Under the pieces are notes generated by a model, which did not search any database, had not been told where the DNA came from, and was given only the letters and a program-made list of their open reading frames with translations. Both the position numbers and the translations under genes were made by a program. A DNA stretch of 44,600 nucleotides from Streptosporangiaceae bacterium (GTDB taxonomy: Bacteria; Actinomycetota; Actinomycetes; Streptosporangiales; Streptosporangiaceae), in assembly GCA_025964715.1 (NCBI GenBank), contig JAOPYH010000027.1, forward strand, positions 1 through 44,600. Reading direction: 5' to 3'. How positions within the stretch are numbered: the first letter of the stretch is position 1; every line of letters starts with the position of its first letter. This document shows positions 1-8,346 of the stretch, in pieces.

Positions 1-165
1 TACTGCGTCATCCGCTCGCCGCACAAGTACAAGGACTCGCGCGAGCACTTCGAGATGCGCACGCACAAGCGGCTGATCGACATCATCGATCCGACGCCCA
101 AGACGGTCGACTCGCTCATGCGGCTGGACCTTCCTGCCGGTGTCGACATCGAGATCAAGCTCTAA
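1..165 (+). CDS. rpsJ: 30S ribosomal protein S10, 3' part
   Basis: The window opens inside this gene, and 54 codons in frame 1 lead to TAA. The visible C-terminal half has the S10 signature [16 protein letters not shown] and ends [12 protein letters not shown], as in actinobacterial S10. S10 is a 30S head protein and, in some bacteria, also the NusE antitermination factor. It is the first gene of the S10 operon, and rplC follows after 15 bp. The N-terminal half and any promoter lie outside the window. Confidence 0.97.
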   Translation, partial: YCVIRSPHKYKDSREHFEMRTHKRLIDIIDPTPKTVDSLMRLDLPAGVDIEIKL

Positions 166-180
166 AGGACGCACCCAGAG

Positions 181-831
181 ATGAGTAACCAGAGAAAGGG
201 CGTCCTGGGCGAGAAGCTCGGCATGACCCAGGTCTTCGACGATGAGGGCCGGATCGTACCGGTAACCGTCGTCCAGGCCGGGCCGTGCGTTGTCACCCGG
301 GTACGTACGCCCGCAGTGGACGGCTACACCGCCGTCCAGCTCGGCTACGGCCAGATCGACCCGCGCAAGGTGAACAAGCCGCGCACGGGTCACTTCGACA
401 AGGCCGGCGTCACGCCGCGCCGCTACGTCGTCGAGCTGCGCACCGACAACGCCACCGAGTACGAACTCGGCCAGGAGATCAACGTCGACGTCTTCGAAGC
501 CGGTCAGCGGATCGACGTCACAGGCACGAGCAAGGGCAAGGGCTTCGCGGGTGTGATGAAGCGCCACGGGTTCAAGGGACTCGGCGCCTCGCACGGCACG
601 CAGCGCAAGCACCGCTCACCGGGCTCGATCGGCGGCTGCGCGACTCCCGGTCGCGTCTTCAAGGGCCTACGCATGGCGGGACGGCTCGGCAACGCCCGTA
701 CCACCGTGCAGAACCTGACAGTGCACGCCGTGGACGCCGACAAGGGCCTGTTGCTCATCAAGGGCGCAGTCCCCGGACCCAACGGCGGCCTCCTGCTGGT
801 CCGCAACGCTGTGAAGGGAGCGGGCAAATGA
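181..831 (+). CDS. rplC: 50S ribosomal protein L3
   Basis: 216 residues, normal length for L3, a primary 23S rRNA-binding assembly protein. The start [17 protein letters not shown] and the central loop with [20 protein letters not shown], which reaches towards the peptidyl-transferase centre, are diagnostic. The ATG is preceded by AAGGA about 12 bp upstream. The TGA stop overlaps the rplD ATG (ATGA), so the two are translationally coupled. Confidence 0.98.
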   Translation: MSNQRKGVLGEKLGMTQVFDDEGRIVPVTVVQAGPCVVTRVRTPAVDGYTAVQLGYGQIDPRKVNKPRTGHFDKAGVTPRRYVVELRTDNATEYELGQEINVDVFEAGQRIDVTGTSKGKGFAGVMKRHGFKGLGASHGTQRKHRSPGSIGGCATPGRVFKGLRMAGRLGNARTTVQNLTVHAVDADKGLLLIKGAVPGPNGGLLLVRNAVKGAGK

Positions 832-1448
832 CCTCGAAGACTGACATCGAGCTGGCGCCCGAGATCTTTGACGCGAAGGTCAACGTGCCGCTGATCCACC
901 AGGTGGTCGTGGCGCAGCTGGCCGCGGCGCGGCAGGGCACGCACTCCACCAAGACCCGGGGCAACGTCTCCGGCGGTGGCCGCAAGCCCTACCGCCAGAA
1001 GGGCACCGGCCGGGCCCGTCAGGGCTCGATCCGCGCGCCGCAGTTCGCCGGCGGTGGCGTCGTGCACGGCCCGCAGCCGCGCTCGTACGAGCAGAAGACG
1101 CCCAAGAAGATGAAGGCCGCCGCGCTGCGCGGCGCGCTTTCGGACCGGGCCCGGCATGGCCGGGTGCACGTGGTCAGCCCCCTGGTCGAGGGCGACACGC
1201 CCAAGACCAAGGCCGCGCTGACCGCGCTGCGTCAGGTCACCGAGGCTCGCAACGTGCTGCTGGTCCTGCACAGCGAGGACGAAGTGACCTGGATGAGCCT
1301 GCGGAACGAGCCGAGCGTGCACCTGATCGTCGCCGGCCAGCTCAACACCTACGACGTTCTCTGCAGCGACGAAGTGCTGTTCACCGAGACGGGTTACGAC
1401 GAGTTCGTCGCCCGCGCGAACAAGACAAAGGAGGGGAGCGACAAATGA
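828..1448 (+). CDS. rplD: 50S ribosomal protein L4
   Basis: 206 residues from the ATG at 828, which overlaps the rplC stop; the open frame extends further upstream but only as an overlap of rplC. L4 lines the exit tunnel. The tunnel loop is recognisable as [22 protein letters not shown] followed by [17 protein letters not shown], split here only for display. It ends GSDK with TGA overlapping the rplW ATG. In E. coli L4 autoregulates this operon; nothing here shows whether that applies. Confidence 0.97.
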   Translation: MTSKTDIELAPEIFDAKVNVPLIHQVVVAQLAAARQGTHSTKTRGNVSGGGRKPYRQKGTGRARQGSIRAPQFAGGGVVHGPQPRSYEQKTPKKMKAAALRGALSDRARHGRVHVVSPLVEGDTPKTKAALTALRQVTEARNVLLVLHSEDEVTWMSLRNEPSVHLIVAGQLNTYDVLCSDEVLFTETGYDEFVARANKTKEGSDK

Positions 1449-1747
1449 GCAGGATCGCCGACCTCCGCGACGTCCTGATCGCGCCCGTGGTCTCGGAGAA
1501 GAGCTACGGGTTGCTCGACGAGAACAAGTACACGTTCATCGTGCTGCCGGACGCCAACAAGACCCAGATCAAGCAGGCCGTCGAGTCTGTGTTCGGGGTC
1601 AAGGTGGCCAACGTCAACACGATCAACCGTCAGGGCAAGCGGAAGCGCACCCGCTCCGGCTGGGGCAAGCGCAAGGACACCAAGCGCGCCATCGTCAGCC
1701 TGGCCGAGGGCGAGCGGATCGACATCTTCGGAGGTCCGGCCGCCTGA
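1445..1747 (+). CDS. rplW: 50S ribosomal protein L23
   Basis: 100 residues, normal for L23, which sits at the tunnel exit and forms the docking site for trigger factor and SRP. The start [18 protein letters not shown] and the basic segment [17 protein letters not shown] are typical. It overlaps rplD by 4 bp (ATGA) and is followed by a 37-bp gap before rplB. Confidence 0.97.
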   Translation: MSRIADLRDVLIAPVVSEKSYGLLDENKYTFIVLPDANKTQIKQAVESVFGVKVANVNTINRQGKRKRTRSGWGKRKDTKRAIVSLAEGERIDIFGGPAA

Positions 1748-1784
1748 GGCCGGACTCAGAAGAATTAAGGGATGAACGAAAAAG

Positions 1785-2618
1785 ATGGGCATCCGTAAAT
1801 ACAAGCCGACGACACCGGGTCGTCGCGGGTCCAGCGTGGCCGACTTCGTTGAGGTCACGCGCCGCGAGCCCGAGAAGTCGCTGCTGCGTCCGCTCCCCAA
1901 GAAGGGCGGCCGTAACAACCACGGCCGCATCACCACGCGCCACCAGGGCGGCGGCCACAAGCGCGCCTACCGGGTCATCGACTTCCGGCGGGCGGACAAG
2001 GACGGCGTGCCGGCCAAGGTCGCGCACATTGAGTACGACCCGAACCGCACCGCGCGGATCGCGCTGCTGCACTACGTCGACGGGGAGAAGCGCTACATCG
2101 TCGCCCCGACCGGCCTGAAGCAGGGTGACCGCGTGGAGAACGGCGAGGGCTCCGACATCAAGCCGGGCAACTGCCTGCCGCTACGCAACATTCCGACCGG
2201 TACGGTCGTGCACGCCATCGAGCTGCGGCCGGGCGGCGGCGCCAAGATCGCCCGTTCGGCGGGCGCCGGCGTGCAGCTGCTGGCCAAGGAGGGCACCTAC
2301 GCCACCCTGCGCATGCCCTCGGGCGAAATGCGCATGGTCGACGTCCGCTGCCGCGCCACGGTCGGCGAGGTCGGCAACGCCGAGCAGTCGAACATCTACT
2401 GGGGCAAGGCCGGCCGTTCGCGCTGGTAGGGCTAGCGCCCGACCGTCCGCGGTGTGGCGATGAACCCGATCGACCACCCGCACGGTGGTGGTGAGGGTAA
2501 GACCTCCGGTGGTCGGCACCCGTCGAGCCCGTGGGGCCAGCCGGAGGGCCGTACGCGTAAGGCGAACAAGCCCAGCGACCGGCTCATTGTCCGTCGTCGC
2601 AGCAAGAAGAAGCGGTAG
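1785..2618 (+). CDS. rplB: 50S ribosomal protein L2 with two in-frame amber codons
   Basis: L2 is an essential 50S protein needed for subunit association and peptidyl transfer. The frame from the ATG at 1785 reads 214 standard L2 residues ending in WGKAGRSRW, meets TAG (2427-2429), Gly, TAG (2433-2435), then continues without a break through [21 protein letters not shown] and [11 protein letters not shown] to TAG at 2616-2618. Total span is 277 codons, the usual family length. In actinobacterial relatives the two positions are Lys (Trp-Lys-Gly-Lys-Arg), so each is a single AAG-to-TAG change. The catalytically important HPHGGGEG region (residues 231-238) lies downstream of both stops. Nothing else in the gene is damaged and codon usage is unchanged after the stops. 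It could be recoded, made as two chains, or be replaced by a second copy elsewhere; see the findings. Confidence 0.93.
2424..2445 (+). promoter_or_regulatory. Hairpin enclosing the two rplB amber codons
   Basis: The RNA can fold with 2424-2427 paired to 2442-2445 (one G-U), an A-G mismatch at 2428/2441, and 2429-2432 paired to 2437-2440. The loop is UAGC (2433-2436), so the second amber codon opens the loop and the first lies in the 5' arm. The inner GGGC/GCCC stem comes from conserved Gly and Arg-Pro codons and would exist without the ambers. The U-A pair at 2427/2442 depends on the first one. A role in recoding is inference. Confidence 0.4.
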
Positions 2619-2629
2619 GAGTCGCTGTC

Positions 2630-2908
2630 ATGCCACGTAGCCTTAAGAAGGGCCCGTTCGTGGACGACCACCTGATGAAGAAGGTGGACGTCCAGAACGA
2701 AAAGGGCACCAAGATCGTCATCAAGACGTGGTCTCGGCGCTCCATGATCGTGCCCGAGATGATCGGTCACACGATCGCTGTGCACGACGGCCGCAAGCAC
2801 GTCCCGGTTTTCGTCACCGACGCCATGGTCGGTCACAAGCTGGGCGAGTTCGCGCCGACGCGGACCTACCGCGGCCATGTCCGGGACGACCGCCGCAGCC
2901 GGCGTTGA
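2630..2908 (+). CDS. rpsS: 30S ribosomal protein S19
   Basis: 92 residues, normal for S19, a 30S head protein contacting S13 and the A-site finger. [19 protein letters not shown] and [16 protein letters not shown] are family signatures. The Shine-Dalgarno TAGGAG overlaps the terminal TAG of rplB, 11 bp before the ATG, which ties its expression to translation reaching the end of rplB. Confidence 0.98.
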   Translation: MPRSLKKGPFVDDHLMKKVDVQNEKGTKIVIKTWSRRSMIVPEMIGHTIAVHDGRKHVPVFVTDAMVGHKLGEFAPTRTYRGHVRDDRRSRR

Positions 2909-2934
2909 GTCTGAGTTAGAGAGAGGGAACAGCG

Positions 2935-3327
2935 ATGGAAGCCAGGGCCCAGGCGCGGTACATCCGCGTCACGCCCAGGAAGGCCCGCCGCGTGGTGGAC
3001 CTCATCCGTGGCATGTCGGCCGCGGAGGCTCAGGCGGTGCTGCGGTTCGCCCCCCAGGCAGCGAGTGAGCCAGTGGGCAAGGTGCTGGCGAGCGCCATCG
3101 CCAACGCCGAGCACAACAACAAGCTTGACGCCGACACACTCGTGATCAGCCGCGCGTGGGTGGACGAAGGACCGACGCTCAAGCGGTTCCGGCCGCGGGC
3201 ACAGGGCCGGGCGTACCGCATCAACAAGCGGACGAGCCACATCACCGTGATCGTCGAGGCGCGGACCGAGAATGCCGGTGCCGCTCCCCGCAGGGGCACC
3301 ACCAAGCAGACGAGGAGGACCCGATAG
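2935..3327 (+). CDS. rplV: 50S ribosomal protein L22
   Basis: 130 residues; L22 spans from the 50S surface into the exit tunnel. [18 protein letters not shown] and the tunnel hairpin around [20 protein letters not shown] are diagnostic. A GAGAGGGAA Shine-Dalgarno precedes the ATG. The stop is TAG, sharing its G with the GTG start of rpsC (TAGTG). Confidence 0.98.
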   Translation: MEARAQARYIRVTPRKARRVVDLIRGMSAAEAQAVLRFAPQAASEPVGKVLASAIANAEHNNKLDADTLVISRAWVDEGPTLKRFRPRAQGRAYRINKRTSHITVIVEARTENAGAAPRRGTTKQTRRTR

Positions 3328-4226
3328 TGGGACAGAAAGTAAACCCGCACGGGTTCCGGTTGGGCATCACCACCGACTTCAAGAGCCGGTGGTACGCCGA
3401 CAAGCTCTACAAGGACTACGTCAAGGAAGACGTGGCGATCCGGCGGATGCTGCAGCGCGGTATGGACCGCGCCGGCATTTCCAAGGTCGAGATCGAGCGC
3501 ACCCGTGACCGTGTCCGTGTCGACATCCACACCGCCCGGCCGGGCATCGTCATCGGCCGCCGTGGTGCGGAGGCGGACCGGATCCGTGGCGACCTTGAGA
3601 AGCTGACCGGCAAGCAGGTCCAGCTGAACATCCTCGAGGTCAAGAACCCGGAGATCGACGCGCAGCTCGTCGCGCAGGGCGTGGCCGAGCAGCTGTCCAG
3701 CCGTGTCGCTTTCCGCCGTGCCATGCGCAAGGCGATCCTGAGCGCGATGAAGAGCGGTGCCAAGGGCGTCAAGGTCCAGTGCGGCGGCCGTCTCGGCGGC
3801 GCCGAGATGTCGCGGTCGGAGTTCTACCGCGAGGGCCAGGTGCCGTTGCACACGCTCCGCGCGGACATCGACTACGGATTCTACGAGGCCCGCACGACCT
3901 TCGGCCGGATCGGCGTGAAGGTATGGATCTACAAGGGCGAGGCACCGCAGACGCGCGCCGAGCGTGAGGCCAAGGCCGCCGCGCAGCGCGCCGGCGCTGG
4001 GGCCGGTGCCGGTGGTGACCGGCGTGGCCGTGGTGGCGACCGTCCGCCGCGCCGTGGTGCCGGTGCCGGTGCCGGTGCCGGCGGCGGTGCCGCTGGTGGC
4101 GGCCGTCGCGGCGAGCGTGGCGACCGCGGTGGTGCCGCCAAGCAGCAGAGTTCAGAGCAGCAGGCTCCCGCGACGGCCGAGTCGGCCGCCACCGGTGCGC
4201 CGGCTACTACAGGTGAGGGGAGCTGA
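3327..4226 (+). CDS. rpsC: 30S ribosomal protein S3 with long Gly/Ala/Arg tail
   Basis: GTG start at 3327, overlapping the rplV stop, gives [17 protein letters not shown], the conserved S3 N terminus. A KH domain follows ([15 protein letters not shown], about residues 70-85), then the S3 C domain to about residue 215. S3 lies at the mRNA entry tunnel and has helicase activity with S4 and S5. At 299 residues it is longer than the roughly 230 of E. coli. The last 80 or so form a low-complexity Gly-Ala-Arg tail ending in a Ser/Ala/Thr stretch, partly encoded by GCCGGT tandem repeats near 4055-4080. Actinobacterial S3 proteins often carry such tails. Confidence 0.97.
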   Translation: MGQKVNPHGFRLGITTDFKSRWYADKLYKDYVKEDVAIRRMLQRGMDRAGISKVEIERTRDRVRVDIHTARPGIVIGRRGAEADRIRGDLEKLTGKQVQLNILEVKNPEIDAQLVAQGVAEQLSSRVAFRRAMRKAILSAMKSGAKGVKVQCGGRLGGAEMSRSEFYREGQVPLHTLRADIDYGFYEARTTFGRIGVKVWIYKGEAPQTRAEREAKAAAQRAGAGAGAGGDRRGRGGDRPPRRGAGAGAGAGGGAAGGGRRGERGDRGGAAKQQSSEQQAPATAESAATGAPATTGEGS

Positions 4227-4233
4227 CTGACCC

Positions 4234-4653
4234 ATGCTGATCCCTCGCAAGGTCAAGCACCGTAAGCAGCACCACCCGCGGCGCCGTGGTATGGCCAAGG
4301 GCGGCACGAATGTGACCTTCGGCGAGTTCGGCATCCAGGCTGTCGAGGGCGCGTACGTGACCAACCGGCAGATCGAGGCCGCACGTATCGCGATGACCCG
4401 GCACATTCGCCGTGGCGGAAAGGTCTGGATCAACATCTTCCCGGACCGTCCGCTCACGAAGAAGCCGGCTGAGACCCGCATGGGTTCCGGTAAGGGCTCG
4501 CCCGAGTGGTGGATCGCCAACGTGCGACCCGGCCGGGTGATGTTCGAGCTGGCCGGGGTGCCGGAGCCACTGGCTCGCGAGGCCATGCGCCGCGCGATGC
4601 ACAAGCTCCCCATGAAGTGCAAATTCGTTAAGCGCGAAGTTGGTGAGAGCTGA
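4234..4653 (+). CDS. rplP: 50S ribosomal protein L16
   Basis: 139 residues, normal for L16, which helps shape the A-site tRNA corridor. [25 protein letters not shown]-like [14 protein letters not shown] and the C terminus FVKREVGES are typical. A GAGGGGAGC Shine-Dalgarno lies inside the end of rpsC. The TGA stop overlaps the ATG of a 22-codon ORF whose tail repeats the L16 C terminus. Confidence 0.98.
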   Translation: MLIPRKVKHRKQHHPRRRGMAKGGTNVTFGEFGIQAVEGAYVTNRQIEAARIAMTRHIRRGGKVWINIFPDRPLTKKPAETRMGSGKGSPEWWIANVRPGRVMFELAGVPEPLAREAMRRAMHKLPMKCKFVKREVGES

Positions 4654-4721
4654 TGTCCGAGCAGTACGAGCTCCCCATGCAGCGCACAGGGTCCGTCAAG
4701 CGAGAGGTGGGTGAGTCCTGA
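4653..4721 (+). CDS. Small ORF between rplP and rpmC, duplicate of the L16 tail
   Basis: ATG at 4653 overlaps the rplP stop (TGATG), and TGA at 4719-4721 overlaps the rpmC ATG in the same way, filling the gap exactly. The predicted 22 residues are [10 protein letters not shown] then [12 protein letters not shown]. The final VKREVGES is identical to the end of L16, and the DNA of the two tails matches at 23 of 29 positions, so a tandem duplication is likely. It may be only a remnant, or it may couple rpmC translation to rplP. No function can be assigned and peptide expression is unproven. Confidence 0.5.
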   Translation: MSEQYELPMQRTGSVKREVGES

Positions 4722-4969
4722 TGGCGAAGGGTCTTACCGCCGACGAGCTGCGGACCGAGCCCGGGGACGAGTTGGTCACCAAGCTGAAGGAAGCCAAGGA
4801 GGAGCTGTTCAACCTCCGCTTCCAGGGTGCCACTGGACAACTGGAGAGCCACGGGCGGCTGCGTTTGGTGAAGCGCGAGATCGCCCGCATCTACACCGTG
4901 ATGCGGGAGCGGGAGCTCGGGATCGTCACGGTCGCCGAAGAGCCCGCGGAGGACAAGAACGATGACTGA
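4721..4969 (+). CDS. rpmC: 50S ribosomal protein L29
   Basis: 82 residues with the two-helix L29 core ([20 protein letters not shown], then [18 protein letters not shown]). The last 20 residues form an acidic tail beyond the family minimum. L29 sits beside L23 at the exit tunnel. ATG overlaps the small upstream ORF by one base, and the 3' end overlaps rpsQ by 8 bp. Confidence 0.97.
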   Translation: MAKGLTADELRTEPGDELVTKLKEAKEELFNLRFQGATGQLESHGRLRLVKREIARIYTVMRERELGIVTVAEEPAEDKNDD

Positions 4970-5234
4970 GCAGACGACCGAGGTGCGCGGGAACCGCAAG
5001 GTCCGCGAGGGCATCGTGGTCGGCGACAAGATGGACAAGACCGTCGTCGTCGCCGTTGAGGACCGCGTGAGGCACGCCTTGTACGGCAAGATCATTCGCC
5101 GTACGACCAGGTACAAGGCACATGACGAGGCCAACGAGTGTGGCGTCGGCGACCGGGTCCGCCTTATGGAGACCCGTCCGCTGTCGGCCACCAAGCGGTG
5201 GCGCGTCCTGGAGATTCTTGAGAAGGCCAAGTAA
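4962..5234 (+). CDS. rpsQ: 30S ribosomal protein S17
   Basis: 90 residues, OB-fold primary binder of 16S r[25 protein letters not shown] and [16 protein letters not shown] are diagnostic (each under 20-residue core). It has a short N-terminal extension [11 protein letters not shown]. It is the last gene of the S10 operon here, and a 136-bp structured gap separates it from rplN. Confidence 0.98.
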   Translation: MTEQTTEVRGNRKVREGIVVGDKMDKTVVVAVEDRVRHALYGKIIRRTTRYKAHDEANECGVGDRVRLMETRPLSATKRWRVLEILEKAK

Positions 5235-5242
5235 CTGGACCT

Positions 5243-5279
5243 GCGGGGGGACCGGCCGTTAGGGCCGGCGCCTTCCCGC
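5243..5279 (+). terminator. Hairpin between S10 and spc operons
   Basis: CCGGCC (5252-5257), GTTAG loop, GGCCGG (5263-5268) forms a 6-bp stem, enclosed by GCGGG (5243-5247) and CCCGC (5275-5279). No T tract follows, so it is more likely an attenuator, processing site or leader element than a full terminator. The rest of the gap to rplN shows no clear promoter, and an AGGAG Shine-Dalgarno lies 9 bp before the rplN GTG. Confidence 0.35.
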
Positions 5280-5370
5280 ACTCCCCCCTCCACGGGGGCT
5301 CTCAGGTCTCCGTACAGGGGTAGAACCGCCAGGCTCGCAAGAGAACCGGCGTGACACACAGGAGTTAGAC

Positions 5371-5739
5371 GTGATCCAGCAGGAGTCGCGACTCAAGGTC
5401 GCCGACAACACGGGTGCTAAGGAGCTTCTCTGCATCCGTGTGCTCGGCGGCTCGGGTCGGCGCTACGCGGGAATCGGCGACATCATCGTCGCGACCGTGA
5501 AGGACGCCCTTCCCGCCGCCGGCGTGAAGAAGGGTGACGTGGTCAAGGCCGTCATCGTGCGCACCCGCAAGGAGCGCCGCCGCGCCGACGGCTCCTACAT
5601 CCGCTTTGACGAGAATGCGGCTGTGCTCATCAGGGACGGCGGGGACCCGCGCGGCACGCGCATCTTCGGCCCGGTGGGCCGGGAGCTACGCGAGAAGAAG
5701 TTCATGCGAATCATCTCGCTCGCGCCGGAGGTGCTGTGA
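5371..5739 (+). CDS. rplN: 50S ribosomal protein L14
   Basis: 122 residues from a GTG start with CAGGAG upstream; normal length. [19 protein letters not shown] is the classic L14 N terminus, and [20 protein letters not shown] the C terminus. L14 is a beta-barrel protein at the intersubunit surface, bound by RsfS. It is the first gene of the spc operon. TGA overlaps the rplX ATG. Confidence 0.98.
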   Translation: MIQQESRLKVADNTGAKELLCIRVLGGSGRRYAGIGDIIVATVKDALPAAGVKKGDVVKAVIVRTRKERRRADGSYIRFDENAAVLIRDGGDPRGTRIFGPVGRELREKKFMRIISLAPEVL

Positions 5740-6053
5740 TGAAGATCAAGAAGGGCGATGAGGTCGTTCTCATCGCCGGCAAGGACAAGGGTGCCAAGGG
5801 GAAGGTCATTTCGGTGAACCCCCTTACGCAGCGTGTCCTCGTCGAGGGCGTCAACCTGATGAAGAAGAACACCAAGGTGGACCACCAGGGTGCGCGTGGT
5901 GCCAAGCAGGGCGGCATCATCACCAAGGAGGCGCCGCTCCACGTCAGCAACGTGATGCTGGTCGAGGACGGCAAGCGCACCCGGCTCGGCTACCGCGTGA
6001 ACGAGGACGGCACGAAGGTACGCGTCTCGCGCCGTAGCGGCAAGGAAGTCTGA
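5739..6053 (+). CDS. rplX: 50S ribosomal protein L24
   Basis: 104 residues from the ATG at 5739; a GTG three bases earlier is in frame but less likely, since family members begin MKI. The KOW motif ([19 protein letters not shown], residues 4-22) identifies this assembly-initiating protein. The stop overlaps the rplE ATG (TGATG). Confidence 0.97.
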   Translation: MKIKKGDEVVLIAGKDKGAKGKVISVNPLTQRVLVEGVNLMKKNTKVDHQGARGAKQGGIITKEAPLHVSNVMLVEDGKRTRLGYRVNEDGTKVRVSRRSGKEV

Positions 6054-6640
6054 TGACCGACACCAGTGTTGAGACAGAGGCCAGGCAGGACCGGGCGGTG
6101 CCCCGGCTCAAGCAGCGCTACCGCGATGAGATCGCCAAGGCGATGCGGGAGCAGTTCGGCTACGCGAACGTCATGCAGATCCCGACCGTCACCAAGATCG
6201 TGGTGAACATGGGTGTGGGTGAGGCGGCGCGTGACGCCAAGCTGATCGAGGGCGCTGTCCGCGACCTGACCGCGATCACCGGCCAGAAGCCGGCCGTGAA
6301 CCGCGCGAAGAAGTCGATCGCGCAGTTCAAGCTGCGTGAGGGCATGCCGATCGGCGCGCACGTCACGCTGCGCGGGGACCGGATGTGGGAGTTCCTCGAC
6401 CGGTTGCTGTCGCTGGCCCTGCCGCGTATCCGTGACTTCCGTGGTCTGTCGCCGAAGCAGTTCGACGGCCGCGGTAACTACACGTTCGGGCTGACCGAGC
6501 AGGTGATGTTCAACGAGGTCGACCCCGACAAGGCGGACCGGCAGCGTGGCATGGACATCACGTTGGTCAACACCGCGACGACCGACGACGAGGGCCGGGC
6601 GCTGCTGAAGCTCCTGGGCTTCCCGTTCAAGGAGAACTGA
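6053..6640 (+). CDS. rplE: 50S ribosomal protein L5
   Basis: 195 residues; slightly long because of an N-terminal extension of about 15 residues before [15 protein letters not shown]5 delivers 5S rRNA with L18 and contacts P-site t[21 protein letters not shown] and [15 protein letters not shown] are diagnostic. TGA overlaps the rpsN ATG. Confidence 0.98.
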   Translation: MTDTSVETEARQDRAVPRLKQRYRDEIAKAMREQFGYANVMQIPTVTKIVVNMGVGEAARDAKLIEGAVRDLTAITGQKPAVNRAKKSIAQFKLREGMPIGAHVTLRGDRMWEFLDRLLSLALPRIRDFRGLSPKQFDGRGNYTFGLTEQVMFNEVDPDKADRQRGMDITLVNTATTDDEGRALLKLLGFPFKEN

Positions 6641-6825
6641 TGGCGAAGAAGTCGCTGATCGCCAAGGCCGCCCGCAAGTCCAAGTTCAGCGTGCGCGCGT
6701 ACACTCGTTGCTCGCGCTGTGGTCGCCCGCGCGCCGTCTACCGCAAGTTCGGCCTGTGCCGGATCTGCTTCCGGGAGATGGCGCACCGGGGCGAGTTGCC
6801 CGGCATCACGAAGTCGAGCTGGTGA
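6640..6825 (+). CDS. rpsN: 30S ribosomal protein S14, zinc-binding type
   Basis: 61 residues, the short C+ form (also called rpsZ). The zinc site is visible as Cys24-x2-Cys27 and Cys40-x2-Cys43. The end [10 protein letters not shown] is typical. Actinobacteria often carry a second, longer zinc-free S14 elsewhere under Zur control; only the zinc form is here. Confidence 0.98.
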   Translation: MAKKSLIAKAARKSKFSVRAYTRCSRCGRPRAVYRKFGLCRICFREMAHRGELPGITKSSW

Positions 6826-6829
6826 CCCG

Positions 6830-6849
6830 GCGGGGGTGAGAGCCCCCGC
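6830..6849 (+). terminator. Hairpin between rpsN and rpsH
   Basis: GCGGGGG (6830-6836), loop TGAGAG, CCCCCGC (6843-6849) forms a 7-bp GC stem just after the rpsN stop, without a T tract. It sits in the 146-bp gap before rpsH and could reduce or process transcription. I see no convincing promoter in the remainder. Confidence 0.35.
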
Positions 6850-6971
6850 ACCGCCCCGAGTCCGGGGCCGGGCCGACAGCCCATAGAAAATGACCAACGC
6901 GCCGCCACTTGGCGGCGCCGACCACGTCGAAGGTCCGCTCTGCGGAAACCGCGGCGAGGGAGCAGTAGGCC

Positions 6972-7370
6972 ATGACGATGACCGACCCGATCGCGGACAT
7001 GCTGACCCGTCTGCGTAACGCGAACTCGGCATACCACGAGTTGGTGGGTATGCCGTATTCGAAGATCAAGGCGCACATCGCCGAGATCCTTCAGCAGGAG
7101 GGCTACATCTCCGGCTGGCATGTTGAGGATGCAGAGGTTGGCAAGAAGCTCGTAATCGACCTGAAGTTCGGCCCGACCCGTGAGCGTTCCATCGCGGGGA
7201 TCAAGCGGGTTTCGAAGCCCGGTCTGCGGGTTTACGCGAAGAAGGACAACCTGCCGAGGGTCCTGGGTGGGCTCGGCGTCGCGATAATTTCGACGTCGTC
7301 CGGCCTGATGACCGACAGGCAGGCCAACAAGCGTGGCGTGGGCGGGGAAGTCCTCGCCTACGTCTGGTGA
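6972..7370 (+). CDS. rpsH: 30S ribosomal protein S8
   Basis: 132 residues; [18 protein letters not shown] and the C-terminal [19 protein letters not shown] are diagnostic. S8 binds the central domain of 16S rRNA and in E. coli represses the spc operon. GCAGTAGG precedes the first ATG at 6972; a second ATG at 6978 is also possible. Confidence 0.98.
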   Translation: MTMTDPIADMLTRLRNANSAYHELVGMPYSKIKAHIAEILQQEGYISGWHVEDAEVGKKLVIDLKFGPTRERSIAGIKRVSKPGLRVYAKKDNLPRVLGGLGVAIISTSSGLMTDRQANKRGVGGEVLAYVW

Positions 7371-7386
7371 GGGGAGGGCACAGAAA

Positions 7387-7923
7387 ATGTCACGAATCGG
7401 ACGTCTGCCCATTCCCGTACCGGGCGGTGTCGAGGTCAAAGTCGACGGGCAAGCGGTGACGGTGAAGGGGCCGAAGGGCGAGCTTTCGCACACGGTTGCC
7501 GAGCCGATCGGGGTGAAGCTCGAGGACGGCACCGTCACGGTCGACCGGCCCAACGACGAGAACACCGTGCGCGCGCTGCACGGTCTCACCCGGTCGCTGA
7601 TCAACAACATGGTGGTCGGGGTGACCGAGGGCTACAGCAAGTCGCTGGAGATCGTCGGCGTCGGCTACCGGGTCCAGGCCAAGGGCTCGAACCTGGAGTT
7701 CTCCCTCGGCTACAGCCACCCGGTCAAGGTCGAGGCTCCCGAGGGCATCAGCTTCAAGGTCGAGCGGCCCACGCTCTTCACTGTCGAGGGCATCGACAAG
7801 CAGAAGGTCGGAGAGGTCGCGGCCAACATCCGTAAGCTGCGCAAGCCGGACCCGTACAAGGGCAAGGGCGTGCGTTACCAAGGTGAGCAGATCCGCCGCA
7901 AGGTCGGAAAGGCTGGTAAGTAG
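7387..7923 (+). CDS. rplF: 50S ribosomal protein L6
   Basis: 178 residues from the ATG at 7387, preceded by [27 protein letters not shown] and the end [23 protein letters not shown] are signatures of this two-domain protein near the GTPase centre. The frame is open 54 bp further upstream inside rpsH, but the L6 N terminus fits 7387. Stop is TAG. Confidence 0.98.
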   Translation: MSRIGRLPIPVPGGVEVKVDGQAVTVKGPKGELSHTVAEPIGVKLEDGTVTVDRPNDENTVRALHGLTRSLINNMVVGVTEGYSKSLEIVGVGYRVQAKGSNLEFSLGYSHPVKVEAPEGISFKVERPTLFTVEGIDKQKVGEVAANIRKLRKPDPYKGKGVRYQGEQIRRKVGKAGK

Positions 7924-7925
7924 TC

Positions 7926-8312
7926 ATGGCTGGCAGCAAGACCCTGGTCCGGAAGGGCACGAGCGCACGCGCTGCTTCTCGTACGCGCCGGCACCTGCGG
8001 GTCCGCAAGAAGGTCGTCGGCACCGCCGCACGGCCGCGGCTGGTCGTGACCCGCTCGACCCGCCACGTGTTCGCCCAGGTCGTCGACGACACGCTCGGCC
8101 GGACGCTCGTGTCCGCGTCGACGATGGAGGCCGGCCTGCGCTCCGAGGACGGCGACAAGACGGCGAAGTCGCGCAAGGTCGGCGAGCTCCTGGCGCAGCG
8201 CGCCAAGGACGCCGGCGTGAGCGCGGTCGTCTTCGACCGGTCCGGCAACAAGTACCACGGCCGCATGGCCGCCCTCGCGGATGGCGCGCGGGAAGGCGGG
8301 CTGGAGTTCTGA
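7926..8312 (+). CDS. rplR: 50S ribosomal protein L18
   Basis: 128 residues, starting 2 bp after the rplF stop. L18 carries 5S rRNA into the 50S with L5. [18 protein letters not shown] and [18 protein letters not shown] are diagnostic. The basic N terminus binds 5S rRNA. Confidence 0.98.
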   Translation: MAGSKTLVRKGTSARAASRTRRHLRVRKKVVGTAARPRLVVTRSTRHVFAQVVDDTLGRTLVSASTMEAGLRSEDGDKTAKSRKVGELLAQRAKDAGVSAVVFDRSGNKYHGRMAALADGAREGGLEF

Positions 8313-8346
8313 TGGCCCCAGAGATGACAGAGAAGAGGAGCCACTA

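Noticed and set aside
504..1322. Leftward open frame of 272 codons opposite rplC and rplD
   Set aside because: Antisense shadow; no domain and no Shine-Dalgarno.
1772..1798. Eight-codon ORF overlapping the rplB start
   Set aside because: Short enough to be chance, and the rplB Shine-Dalgarno explains the local bases.
2427..2435. Frameshift or intron as an explanation of the rplB interruption
   Set aside because: The frame and codon count are unchanged on both sides, and only the two Lys codons differ, so no insertion, deletion or intron is needed.
2427..2618. Global reassignment of TAG to a sense codon
   Set aside because: TAG ends at least 13 genes in the window (rplB, rplV, rplF, secY, map, rpsM, truA, rplM, glmS, alr and others) at the expected protein lengths.
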